Source of the DNA: Nocardia takedensis NBRC 100417 | GTDB lineage: Bacteria; Actinomycetota; Actinomycetes; Mycobacteriales; Mycobacteriaceae | Assembly: GCF_000308695.1 (NCBI RefSeq) | Contig: NZ_BAGG01000032.1 | Coordinates: forward strand, 62,001 to 126,000 | Length of the DNA stretch: 64,000 nucleotides | Reading direction: 5' to 3' | Shown: piece after piece, positions 53,551-62,112 of the stretch | Layout: the number at the start of each line of letters is the position of its first letter | How positions within the stretch are numbered: position 1 is the first letter of the stretch | Translations under genes and position numbers: made by a program | The notes under the pieces: model-generated | What the model saw: the letters and a program-made list of their open reading frames with translations, nothing else | The model's database searches: none | What the model was told of the DNA's origin: nothing

Positions 53551-54744
53551 TTATTCCACGCCGTGCATCGCGTGGCGCGCGGAGTCGACGGGGCGCGGCG
53601 GGGCGACGGGGACCGGCGGCACGGTGCCGAAGGTGTCGCGCACCTGTTCGCAGGCCAGCACGATCCGCTGCACCTCGACGTCGGTGAGTTCGGCGTGCAG
53701 CGCGAATCGGACCAGCGTGCGGTGCCGCGCGGTGACCGGCGGGCACAGGATGGTCCCGAAGACGCCGCGCTCGGTGAGCAGGTCGCGCATCGCGATCGCG
53801 CGCTGATCGTGGCCCGCGGGCAGCGCGATCAGGTGCGCGGGGGTGGGCGGGACGTCGAAACCCAGGCCGGCCAGCGCGTCGCGCACCGTGGCCGCGATGT
53901 GCCGCAGGCGTTCGCGGCGGCGGTCGTCGGTGCGCACAATGTTGAGCGCGGCGGCCAGACCGGCGCGTTCGTGCGCCAGCAGACCCGCCGAGAACACCGA
54001 CGGGTACGCCTCCATCGTGAAGTAGTCCACGAAATCGACCCCGTTGACGCAGACGAATCCGGCGCGGCCCGCGAACGCCTTGGACAGGCTCGCGGTGCGG
54101 AAGGGCACCCGTTCGGCGAGGCCGAGCGCGACCACCGCGCCCGCGCCCAGCGGTCCGTCGATGCCGAGAGCGTGTGATTCGTCCACCACCAGCAGGCTGC
54201 CGGTCTGCTCGGCCACATCGCAGAACTGCGCCAGCGGCGCGCGAGTGCCCGTGCCGCCGTAGAGCGCGTCGACGGCGATGATGCCGGGGCCGTAGGTGCG
54301 GATCTTCTCGCGCAGGTGGCCGGGGAAGTTGTGGCGGAACGGATGCAGCGGCGCCCCGGCCGCTTTCGCGGCCTGCCACAGCGACATGTGCGCGAGGCTG
54401 TCGATGTAGACCGGGAGGCGCGGGTCGGCGATCATCTGGAACAGGCCGATGTTGGCCTGCCAACCCGACTGACACACGATGCCCGCGGGTGCGCGCATGT
54501 GGTCGGCCAAGGCGCGTGCCAGTCGGTCGTCCTCGGTGTGCGGCGCGGTCGCGGCGTCAGAGATCGCCGCGGCGACGCGCGGATCGCCGCCGATGCGCAG
54601 GTAGTCCTCGCTGTCGAGCAGGATCGCGTCGGGTCCCGGCGCGCGGCCGTGCGCCACGTGCCGACCGCCCCATTCGCCGACCACCCGGCCGTACTGGAAT
54701 CGGTCGACCCGGAACTGCACCTGCTCGGCGACAGTGGGAACCAC
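53551..54744 (-). CDS. CqsA-like alpha-oxoamine synthase (autoinducer synthase family)
   Basis: 397 residues, PLP-dependent aminotransferase fold. PLP Lys in TASLSKAFAGRAGF and DESHALG for the cofactor. Several blocks resemble Vibrio CqsA specifically: CQSGWQANIGLFQMI, YIDSLAHMSLWQAA, HPFRHNFPGHL, YGPGIIAVDALYGGTGTRA and GVFGTILCPPVTARHR. CqsA joins an acyl-CoA with SAM or an amino acid to make alpha-aminoketone/alpha-hydroxyketone signals. KAPA synthase is the alternative, but no biotin genes are near. GTG start with GAAGGGAG. Confidence 0.78.
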   Translation of the reverse strand: MVPTVAEQVQFRVDRFQYGRVVGEWGGRHVAHGRAPGPDAILLDSEDYLRIGGDPRVAAAISDAATAPHTEDDRLARALADHMRAPAGIVCQSGWQANIGLFQMIADPRLPVYIDSLAHMSLWQAAKAAGAPLHPFRHNFPGHLREKIRTYGPGIIAVDALYGGTGTRAPLAQFCDVAEQTGSLLVVDESHALGIDGPLGAGAVVALGLAERVPFRTASLSKAFAGRAGFVCVNGVDFVDYFTMEAYPSVFSAGLLAHERAGLAAALNIVRTDDRRRERLRHIAATVRDALAGLGFDVPPTPAHLIALPAGHDQRAIAMRDLLTERGVFGTILCPPVTARHRTLVRFALHAELTDVEVQRIVLACEQVRDTFGTVPPVPVAPPRPVDSARHAMHGVE

Positions 54745-54860
54745 GCGGAACTCCCTTCACTGGATATCTGGCTACCCGAGAGCACACATCGGCCCCGATT
54801 CAACCACCGCGCGCGGGAACTCGCCGGCGTTCGTCGGAAGTGGGCGCGGCGGAGCGGTAT

Positions 54861-55832
54861 TCAGTGGTTGCGGGAGGTTTTCGGGGGCGGTGTCCGCAGG
54901 AGTTCCTCGATCGCGGCGGCGGTCGGGATGGACGCGCTCGCGCCGAGGACGGTGGTGGCCGACGCTCCGGCGGCGCAGGCGTAGGGCAGGGCGGTCTCCG
55001 GTCCGCGTCCCCAGGCCGCGACGAGCGCGCCGGTGAAACTGTCTCCCGCGCCGGTGGTGTCGACCACCCGCACCCGCGGACTCGGATAGGAACAATGCCG
55101 ACCGTCCGGTCCTCGATACGTCGCGCCCGCCCCACCCCTGGTGGTGACCACGTGCGGCACCGAATCCACCACCGCGCCGAGCTGTTCCGCTTCGCCCGAA
55201 TTGACCACCGCCACCTCGACATCCGCCCACAGCCGCGCGGGCAGTTCGGCGACCGGTGAGGGATTCAACACCACGACGGTCGCGTTGTCCCTGGCGTGCC
55301 GGGCCGCCGCCGCGACCGTCGCTATCGGAATCTCCAACTGGCACAGCAGGATGTCCGCGGCGGCGATCACCTCCAGATCCCTTCGATCCAACTCGGTGAG
55401 CCGGGCGTTCGCTCCGCCCACGACGATGATGCTGTTCTCCCCGCCGTCGTCGACGGTGATCGCCGCGATCCCGCTCGGGCCCGGGATGGTTCGCAACCGG
55501 TCCACGCCGACGCCGCTCGCGACGAGCGTCGACCGCAACTGTTCGGCGAACACGTCGTCGCCGACCGCGCCGAGGAATTCCACCCGAGCCCCCGCACGCC
55601 GCGCCGCGATCGCTTGATTCGCGCCCTTGCCGCCGGGCACCGTCGCGAAGGCCGTGCCGAGCACCGTCTCCCCGGGGGCGGGCCTGCGCGCGACGCTCGT
55701 CACCAGATCCATGTTGATACTGCCGAGCACGGCGACGGTGACCGGACGGCTGGCCCGGGGCTCGTACGCTGCGTCGCCCGCCGGTTCGGCGGAGGAGTCG
55801 GCGGTCGACCGAGGTTCGTCGGTGAGGGGCAC
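54861..55832 (-). CDS. rbsK: Ribokinase
   Basis: PfkB-family sugar kinase, ~323 residues. VAVLGSINMDLV, VPGGKGANQAIAARRAGARV, and DTTGAGDSFTGALVAA with the catalytic Asp. It phosphorylates ribose to ribose-5-phosphate. GTG at 55832 is chosen because TAAGGT (55845-55840) lies seven bases before it; a GTG at 55853 would add seven residues. Divergent from proA. It has no transporter genes beside it. Confidence 0.88.
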   Translation of the reverse strand: MPLTDEPRSTADSSAEPAGDAAYEPRASRPVTVAVLGSINMDLVTSVARRPAPGETVLGTAFATVPGGKGANQAIAARRAGARVEFLGAVGDDVFAEQLRSTLVASGVGVDRLRTIPGPSGIAAITVDDGGENSIIVVGGANARLTELDRRDLEVIAAADILLCQLEIPIATVAAAARHARDNATVVVLNPSPVAELPARLWADVEVAVVNSGEAEQLGAVVDSVPHVVTTRGGAGATYRGPDGRHCSYPSPRVRVVDTTGAGDSFTGALVAAWGRGPETALPYACAAGASATTVLGASASIPTAAAIEELLRTPPPKTSRNH

Positions 55833-55839
55833 GGCCGCG

Positions 55840-55845
55840 ACCTTA
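55840..55845 (-). promoter_or_regulatory. rbsK: -10 box of leaderless rbsK
   Basis: TAAGGT on the minus strand, seven bases before GTG 55832. No clear -35. Confidence 0.4.
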
Positions 55846-55983
55846 GCCTCCACGTGTCCCGACCGGCGGCGGATGAGCGCCCGCTGTCCACGGTGTCCCT
55901 CTTGTGCGCGGGGGCGATTCGGTGGGGGTTGTCCTCCGGGTGCGCAGGGGTGCAGCGGTGCTACTGACGGCAGGCCCTATCAG

Positions 55984-55989
55984 TAGTCT
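55984..55989 (+). promoter_or_regulatory. proA: -10 box of leaderless proA
   Basis: TAGTCT seven bases before the proA ATG, so the transcript probably begins at the start codon. The -35 is weak (CTACTG near 55961). Confidence 0.5.
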
Positions 55990-55996
55990 GTGGGGT

Positions 55997-57277
55997 ATGA
56001 CGGCTGCAACGACGACGGGGGTCGACGCCCGCGAACTCGATACCCGCGAGGTGGTGCACGAGGCCGCGCGGCGGGCCCGGGTGGCCTCCCGCGCGCTCGC
56101 GCAGCTCACCACCGCGCAGAAGGATCAGGCCCTGCACGCGGCCGCCGACGCGCTGCTCGCGGCGTCCGCGACCGTGCTGGCCGCCAACGCCGAGGACATC
56201 GCGACCGCGCAGGCCGCGGGCACCGAGGAGGCGCTGCTCGACCGGTTGCGGCTGACCGAGGCCAGGATCGACGGCATCGCCTCCGGCCTGCGCCAGGTGG
56301 CCGGGTTGCCCGATCCGATCGGCACGGTGGTGCGCGGGTCGACACTGCCCAACGGGTTGGAGATCCGCCAGGTCCGGGTGCCGCTCGGTGTGGTCGGGAT
56401 GGTGTACGAGGCCCGCCCCAACGTCACGGTGGACGCCTTCGGGTTGGCCCTGAAGTCCGGCAACGCCGCCGTGCTGCGTGGCTCCTCCTCGGCGGCGCAC
56501 TCCAACGCCGCGCTGGTCGAGGTGTTGCGCGCCGCCCTTGTCGACCAAGGCATCCCGGCCGACGCGGTGCAACTGCTGCCCAGCCACGACCGCTCCAGCG
56601 TCACCCATCTGATCCAGGCGCGCGGCCTGGTCGACGTGGTGATCCCGCGCGGCGGGGCCGGACTGATCGCGGCGGTCGTGCGCGACGCCACGGTGCCCAC
56701 CATCGAGACCGGCACCGGCAACTGCCACGTCTACGTGCACGCGGCCGCCGATCTGGACATGGCCGAGCGCATCCTGATCAACGCCAAGACCCGCAGGCCC
56801 AGCGTCTGCAACGCCGCCGAGACGGTGCTCATCGATGACGCCATCGCCACCGTCGCGGTGCCGAAGCTGATCGAGGCGCTGGAACGGCACGGGGTGACGG
56901 TGCACGGTGACCTGCCGGGCCTGATTCCGGCCGCCGACCGGGACTGGGGTGAGGAATATCTCAGCCTCGACATCGCCCTCGCGGTCGTCGAGGATCTGGA
57001 CGCGGCCGTCGCGCACATCGACACTTGGGGCACGGGACACACCGAGGCCATCGTGACCGGCGATCTGGCCGCGGCCCGTGAGTTCACCGCCCGCGTCGAC
57101 GCCGCCGCGGTCATGGTCAACGCCTCCACCGCGTTCACCGACGGCGAGCAGTTCGGCTTCGGCGCGGAGATCGGCATCTCCACCCAGAAACTGCACGCGC
57201 GCGGCCCGATGGCGCTGCCGGAACTCACCTCGACCAAATGGATCGTGTGGGGCGAGGGGCAGATCCGCCCCGTGTGA
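55997..57277 (+). CDS. proA: Gamma-glutamyl phosphate reductase
   Basis: Second step of proline synthesis: NADPH reduction of glutamyl-5-phosphate to the semialdehyde. 426 residues, full length. Aldehyde-dehydrogenase-like: [37 protein letters not shown], and the catalytic Cys in [19 protein letters not shown] at 55997 agrees with the family start and the -10 seven bases before. Earlier in-frame codons upstream lack homology. Confidence 0.96.
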   Translation: MTAATTTGVDARELDTREVVHEAARRARVASRALAQLTTAQKDQALHAAADALLAASATVLAANAEDIATAQAAGTEEALLDRLRLTEARIDGIASGLRQVAGLPDPIGTVVRGSTLPNGLEIRQVRVPLGVVGMVYEARPNVTVDAFGLALKSGNAAVLRGSSSAAHSNAALVEVLRAALVDQGIPADAVQLLPSHDRSSVTHLIQARGLVDVVIPRGGAGLIAAVVRDATVPTIETGTGNCHVYVHAAADLDMAERILINAKTRRPSVCNAAETVLIDDAIATVAVPKLIEALERHGVTVHGDLPGLIPAADRDWGEEYLSLDIALAVVEDLDAAVAHIDTWGTGHTEAIVTGDLAAAREFTARVDAAAVMVNASTAFTDGEQFGFGAEIGISTQKLHARGPMALPELTSTKWIVWGEGQIRPV

Positions 57278-57306
57278 CGGATCTATTCGCAACGGAAGGA
57301 CACCAC

Positions 57307-58191
57307 GTGGCTTCGCAGCAGAGTGCGACCCAGGAACCGATCTTCACCTCGGTCGACGATGTGATCGAGCGACTGGCCACCACCGGCTATCTCGCCGACA
57401 AGGGCACCGCGACCTCGGTGTTCCTCGCCGACCGCCTCGGCAAACCGCTGCTGATCGAGGGGCCCGCGGGCGTCGGCAAGACCGAACTGGCGCGCGCGGT
57501 GTCCCAGACCGCGGGCGCGGAACTGGTGCGGTTGCAGTGCTACGAGGGCGTGGACGAAGCCCGCGCGCTCTACGAGTGGAATCACGCCAAGCAGATCCTG
57601 CGCATCCAGGCTTCCAGCGAGAACGACTGGGAGGAGACCAAGGCCGATGTGTTCACCGAGGAATTCCTGCTCTCGCGTCCGCTGCTGACCGCGATCCGCC
57701 GCGCCGACCCCACCGTGCTGCTCATCGACGAGACCGACAAGGCCGACGTCGAGATCGAGGGCCTGCTGCTCGAGGTGCTCAGCGATTTCGCGGTCACCGT
57801 GCCCGAACTGGGCACCATCGTCGCCCAGCGCAAACCGTTCGTGGTGCTGACCTCCAACGCCACCCGCGAACTGTCCGAGGCGCTCAAGCGCCGCTGCCTG
57901 TACCTGCACCTGGATTTCCCGGACGAGGAACTCGAGCGGCGCATCCTGGCCAGTCGGGTGCCGGAGTTGTCGGCGGCCGTGGCCGCGCAGTTGGTGCGCA
58001 TCGTGCACGTGCTGCGCGGGATGCAGTTGAAGAAGCTGCCCTCGGTGGCGGAGTCGATCGACTGGGCGCGCACGCTGCTCGCGCTGGGGTTGCACGACCT
58101 GGACGACAGCACGGTCCGCGCCACCCTGGGCGTGGTCCTCAAGCACCAGAGCGATCACCAGCGCGCGCTGGCCGAGCTGAAACTGGCCTGA
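57307..58191 (+). CDS. MoxR-family AAA+ ATPase
   Basis: 294 residues. Walker A IEGPAGVGKTELARAVSQ (~49-66), Walker B LLIDETDKADVEIEGLLLEV, sensor VLTSNATRELSEALKRRCL. MoxR ATPases act as chaperones for metal-centre insertion or complex assembly, nearly always with a VWA partner, here the next gene. GTG at 57307 has GGAAGGA; a GTG at 57274 overlapping the proA stop is the alternative. Confidence 0.9.
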   Translation: MASQQSATQEPIFTSVDDVIERLATTGYLADKGTATSVFLADRLGKPLLIEGPAGVGKTELARAVSQTAGAELVRLQCYEGVDEARALYEWNHAKQILRIQASSENDWEETKADVFTEEFLLSRPLLTAIRRADPTVLLIDETDKADVEIEGLLLEVLSDFAVTVPELGTIVAQRKPFVVLTSNATRELSEALKRRCLYLHLDFPDEELERRILASRVPELSAAVAAQLVRIVHVLRGMQLKKLPSVAESIDWARTLLALGLHDLDDSTVRATLGVVLKHQSDHQRALAELKLA

Positions 58192-58193
58192 CG

Positions 58194-59621
58194 GTGGTGA
58201 CCGGATCGGGGGTCGACCCGGACGTCGCGGGCGCGGCCCCGCACGGACTGCCGGGGCATCTGGTCGGATTCGTGGAGGCGTTGCGCGCCCGCGGCATCCC
58301 GGTCGGGCCGTCGGAGACGGTGGACGCGGGCCGGGTGGTCACCGTCATCGACCTGATGGACCGCGAAGTGCTGCGCGAAGGGCTGGCCTGTTCGCTGCTG
58401 CGCCGCACCACCCACCGCGCCACCTTCGACGGCCTGTTCGACCTGTGGTTCCCGGTGGCGGTCGGGCAGCGTTCGGCCACCGCCGAGGACATCGAGATCC
58501 CGCACGCGCCCGACGGCACGGTGGACATCGCCGCGCTGCGGGAGATGTTGGCCGAGTTGCTGTCCCGGGACGACGCGGGCGACCTGCTCGACCGGATGGC
58601 CGCGCAGTTGGTGGAACAACTCGGTCAGTACCAGTCCGCGCGCGGGCCGTCGTTCTCGGCGTACCAGGCGCTCAAGGACGTGCAACCGCAGACCCTGCTC
58701 GCCAAGATCCTGGCCGGTCTGGCCAACGGGCCCGGCACCAGCGAATTCGACACCGAGGTCGCCCGCCGCGCCGCCCGCGGGCGCATCGACGCCTTCCGCA
58801 CCTCGGTGGAGGCCGAGACGCGCAGGCGTGTGGCCGAGCGGATCGGTCGCGAGCGGGTGGCGGGCTACGGCGTCGCCCGCCAGGCCGAGGACGTGGATTT
58901 CCTGCGCGCCTCCGAACGCGAACTGACCGAACTGCGCCGCAGCAGTCAGCGCCTGGCCCGCATCCTGGCCTCGCGGTTGGCCGTGCGGCGCAGGCACTCT
59001 CGGCGCGGCGAGATCGACCTGCGCAAGACGTTGCGCAAATCCATGTCCACCGGCGGCGTGCCGATCGACCTGGTCAATAAGAAACCGCGACCGGGCAGGC
59101 CGGAACTGGTGCTGCTGTGCGACATCTCGGGGTCGGTCGCCGGATTCAGCAATTTCACGCTGCTGCTGGTCAGCGCGCTGCGCGAACAGTTCTCCCGGGT
59201 GCGCATCTTCGCTTTCGTCGACCGCACCGACGAGGTGACCCGCTTCTTCGATCCGCGCACCCAACTCGATTCCGCGTTGACGGCGATCTTCACCGAATCC
59301 GACGTGATCGGCTACGACGGGCATTCCGATTACGGGTCCGCGCTCACCAGTTTCGCCACCGATTTCCCGGACGCGGTCACCAGTCGCAGTTCGCTGCTGA
59401 TACTCGGCGACGGACGCACCAATTACCGGGACCCGGAACTGGAGACGTTGCGCACCCTGGTCGGCACCGCCAAACACGCGCACTGGCTCAATCCGGAACC
59501 GGTGCGGCAGTGGGGTTCCGGCGATTCCGCCGCCGACCGCTACCGCGAGGTCATCGAGATGCACGAATGCCGGTCGGCGGGCCAATTGACCGAGGTGGTG
59601 TCCCGGCTGCTGCCGGTGTGA
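58194..59621 (+). CDS. VWA-domain protein (CoxE-like), MoxR partner
   Basis: 475 residues. ~1-250 is a helical region; ~290-470 a von Willebrand A domain with MIDAS CDISGSVAGFSN and Thr/Asp-containing later strands (GHSDYGSALT, ILGDGRTN). It is expected to bind the MoxR ATPase encoded three bases upstream. GTG 58194 or 58197 is the start. The same pair follows proA in M. tuberculosis. Confidence 0.88.
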   Translation: MVTGSGVDPDVAGAAPHGLPGHLVGFVEALRARGIPVGPSETVDAGRVVTVIDLMDREVLREGLACSLLRRTTHRATFDGLFDLWFPVAVGQRSATAEDIEIPHAPDGTVDIAALREMLAELLSRDDAGDLLDRMAAQLVEQLGQYQSARGPSFSAYQALKDVQPQTLLAKILAGLANGPGTSEFDTEVARRAARGRIDAFRTSVEAETRRRVAERIGRERVAGYGVARQAEDVDFLRASERELTELRRSSQRLARILASRLAVRRRHSRRGEIDLRKTLRKSMSTGGVPIDLVNKKPRPGRPELVLLCDISGSVAGFSNFTLLLVSALREQFSRVRIFAFVDRTDEVTRFFDPRTQLDSALTAIFTESDVIGYDGHSDYGSALTSFATDFPDAVTSRSSLLILGDGRTNYRDPELETLRTLVGTAKHAHWLNPEPVRQWGSGDSAADRYREVIEMHECRSAGQLTEVVSRLLPV

Positions 59622-59631
59622 GGAGGCGCGT

Positions 59632-59973
59632 GTGAACGGCGACGGACTGCTCGCGTACTGTCTGGCCAAACCGGGCGCACGAGAGGACGAGCCCTGGGAG
59701 GGCGATGTCGTGGCCAAGGTCGGCGACAAGATCTTCGCCTTCCTGGGCGCGGAGTCGGTGGGCCTCAAATGCGGGGCGAATCGCGCCGAGGCCGACGAAT
59801 TGGTGCTCATGTACCCCGGGGACGTCACCGCCTCGGCCTATATCGGCCGCTACGGCTGGAACAGCGTGCGTCTGGGCGGTGCGGTGCCCGAGGCCGAGAT
59901 CCGCGCCCTGGTCGACCAGTCCTACGACGCCGTGGTGGCGAAACTGCCGAAATCGAAACGGCCCGTCCGATGA
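59632..59973 (+). CDS. MmcQ/YjbR-family protein
   Basis: 113 residues: LAYCLAKPGAREDEPWEGD, VAKVGDKIFAFLG, and a C-terminal SYDAVVAKLPKSKR helix, all typical of the MmcQ/YjbR (CyaY-like fold) family, thought to bind DNA or small ligands. GTG start with GAGGAGG. Eleven bases after the VWA gene. Confidence 0.88.
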   Translation: MNGDGLLAYCLAKPGAREDEPWEGDVVAKVGDKIFAFLGAESVGLKCGANRAEADELVLMYPGDVTASAYIGRYGWNSVRLGGAVPEAEIRALVDQSYDAVVAKLPKSKRPVR

Positions 59974-60093
59974 TGTTGCGGTTTCGCGGTCGCCGACGAT
60001 AACCAGGTGATTCGGCGCCTGGGTTGGCGCGCGCCCGGCTTCGAAAGCATTCGTTAAGGAAACCGTTGGGCGCACTGTCCACGATCCACACCC

Positions 60094-61950
60094 ATGGTGC
60101 AAGCAACGCCGGAGGGCACGGGGCCCGTCGACGGTGACGTGGTGACGGACAGGTATTCGTTTCAGGTGGATCTGCGGGGGATCGTCGACCTGCTCTCGCA
60201 CCACCTGTATTCCAGTCCGCGGGTGTATGTCCGCGAACTGTTGCAGAACGCGGTGGACGCGGTCACCGCGCGGCGGCGGATCGATCCGCTCGCGCCGTCG
60301 GAGATCCGGATCGCCGTCGACGCGCACGGTCTGCGTATCACCGATCCCGGCGTCGGCCTGACCGAAGCGGACGTGCACCGGTTCCTGGCCACCATCGGCC
60401 GCTCGTCCAAACGCGACGACATCGAGGGCGCTCGTCGGGAGTTCCTGGGCCAGTTCGGAATCGGGCTGCTGGCCTGTTTCACCGTGGCGGAGACGATCCG
60501 GGTGGTCACCAGGTCGGCGGTCGACCCGGACGCACCGCCGGTGCGGTGGGTGGCGGCCGCGGACGGCACGTATTCGGTGCTGACCCTCGACCCCGGGCAG
60601 CATCCGGGGCCGGGCACCACCGTCGAGGTGACCCCGCGTCCGGGGGCGGCCGCGTGGTTCGAACCGGACCGGGTCTTCGCGTTGGTCCGCGAATTCGGTG
60701 CGCTGCTGCCCTACGAGGTCACCGTGGAGTCCGACGGACACGTGCGGACCGCCACCGACGGTGTCCCGGTGTGGCGGCGCGCCTACGCCTCGCCCGCCGA
60801 ACGGCGTGCCGCGCTGTTCGAGTTCGGTGAGCGCACCTTGGGGTTCGCGCCGTTGGACGTCATCGAACTCGACGAGGACGGCGCGGGGGTGCACGGCGTC
60901 GCGTTCGTGCCCGCCCAGGCGGGCAACCCCGCCGACGGCAGCACCCACCGCGTCCACCTGAAGGGGATGCTGCTCGGCGACGCGGTGCGCGGATTGCTGC
61001 CGGACTGGGCGTTCTTCGTGCGCTGCGTGATCGACACCGACAGCCTGCGTCCGACCGCCTCGCGCGAAGGGCTCTACGAGGACGAGCGGTTGGCGATCGT
61101 GCGCGAGGCGCTCGGCGAGCGGATCCGCCTGTGGCTGACCGAGATCGCCGCCGAACAGCCGCAGCGCCTCGCGAATTTCCTGGCCGTGCACGCACTCGGG
61201 GTCAAGGCGGTGGCCCGGCATTCACCGGATCTGCTGCGGGTGATGTTGCCGCACCTGCTGTTCGAGACCACCGACGGACGCGTCCCGCTCACCGACTTCG
61301 CGCGCAACCACCCCGACGTGCGGGTGACCGCGACCGTCGAGGAATTCCGTCAGGTGGCGGCGACGGCCGCCGCGCAGGGGATCGGCGTGGTCAACGGCGG
61401 GTACGCCTACGACGCGGAGTTGGTCGCCCACCTGCCCGCGATGCTGCCGGGGGTGACGGTGCGCGAACTGGACGCCGAAGCCGTCACGGCCGCGCTGGAC
61501 TCGGTCGACGCCGACGCCGAACTCGCGCTGACACCGGTGCTCGCGACCGCCCGCGCCGTGCTGGACCCGCTGGCCTGCGACGTGGTGCTGCGTGCCTTCC
61601 ACCCGGTGAGCGTGCCCGCCCTGTACCTGGACAGTCGCGGCGCGCGCAACGAACGCGCCAGGGCCGAGGTCGCCGCCGATTCCGACGCGCTGTGGACCGA
61701 GATCCTGGGCGCGCTGGAAGCCGACGAACCGCGCGCCCGTCTGGTGCTCAACCACCACAGTCCGGTGGTGCGCCGACTCGCGCGCATCGATGATCCGGCT
61801 TTCCTGAGAACGGCCGTGGAATCGCTCTACGGCCAGGCGCTGCTGCTGACCCACCGCCCGCTGCGACCCGCGGACACCGCGCTGCTCAACCGGGCCTTCG
61901 GCGAATTCCTGGGCTGGGCGACCCTGCGCGCGGCGGGAGACGAGGCGTGA
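60094..61950 (+). CDS. HSP90-like (GHKL) ATPase
   Basis: 618 residues. N-terminal GHKL ATPase: YVRELLQNAVDAV (N box), ITDPGVGLTEADV (G1), IGRSSKRDD and EFLGQFGIGLLACF (G2); the middle domain follows. The C-terminal dimerisation region is not obviously that of HtpG and lacks MEEVD. Similar non-canonical HSP90s occur in actinobacteria next to repeat proteins, as here. Chaperone-like function is inferred. ATG at 60094 without a good ribosome-binding site. Confidence 0.85.
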   Translation: MVQATPEGTGPVDGDVVTDRYSFQVDLRGIVDLLSHHLYSSPRVYVRELLQNAVDAVTARRRIDPLAPSEIRIAVDAHGLRITDPGVGLTEADVHRFLATIGRSSKRDDIEGARREFLGQFGIGLLACFTVAETIRVVTRSAVDPDAPPVRWVAAADGTYSVLTLDPGQHPGPGTTVEVTPRPGAAAWFEPDRVFALVREFGALLPYEVTVESDGHVRTATDGVPVWRRAYASPAERRAALFEFGERTLGFAPLDVIELDEDGAGVHGVAFVPAQAGNPADGSTHRVHLKGMLLGDAVRGLLPDWAFFVRCVIDTDSLRPTASREGLYEDERLAIVREALGERIRLWLTEIAAEQPQRLANFLAVHALGVKAVARHSPDLLRVMLPHLLFETTDGRVPLTDFARNHPDVRVTATVEEFRQVAATAAAQGIGVVNGGYAYDAELVAHLPAMLPGVTVRELDAEAVTAALDSVDADAELALTPVLATARAVLDPLACDVVLRAFHPVSVPALYLDSRGARNERARAEVAADSDALWTEILGALEADEPRARLVLNHHSPVVRRLARIDDPAFLRTAVESLYGQALLLTHRPLRPADTALLNRAFGEFLGWATLRAAGDEA

Positions 61951-62112
61951 GCGCGCGACCGGAACCGGGCTGCGCGGACCGGGCGGGAACCGGCGCGCGG
62001 GCATGGGCGACGCGCACCCGCGCGACGCCGGGGGACACGACACACCGACGGCTCCGACCGAGCCGTCCGATCGCCGGATGCGGGCATCGCGGCGCGACCC
62101 AGGAGGGGTGAG

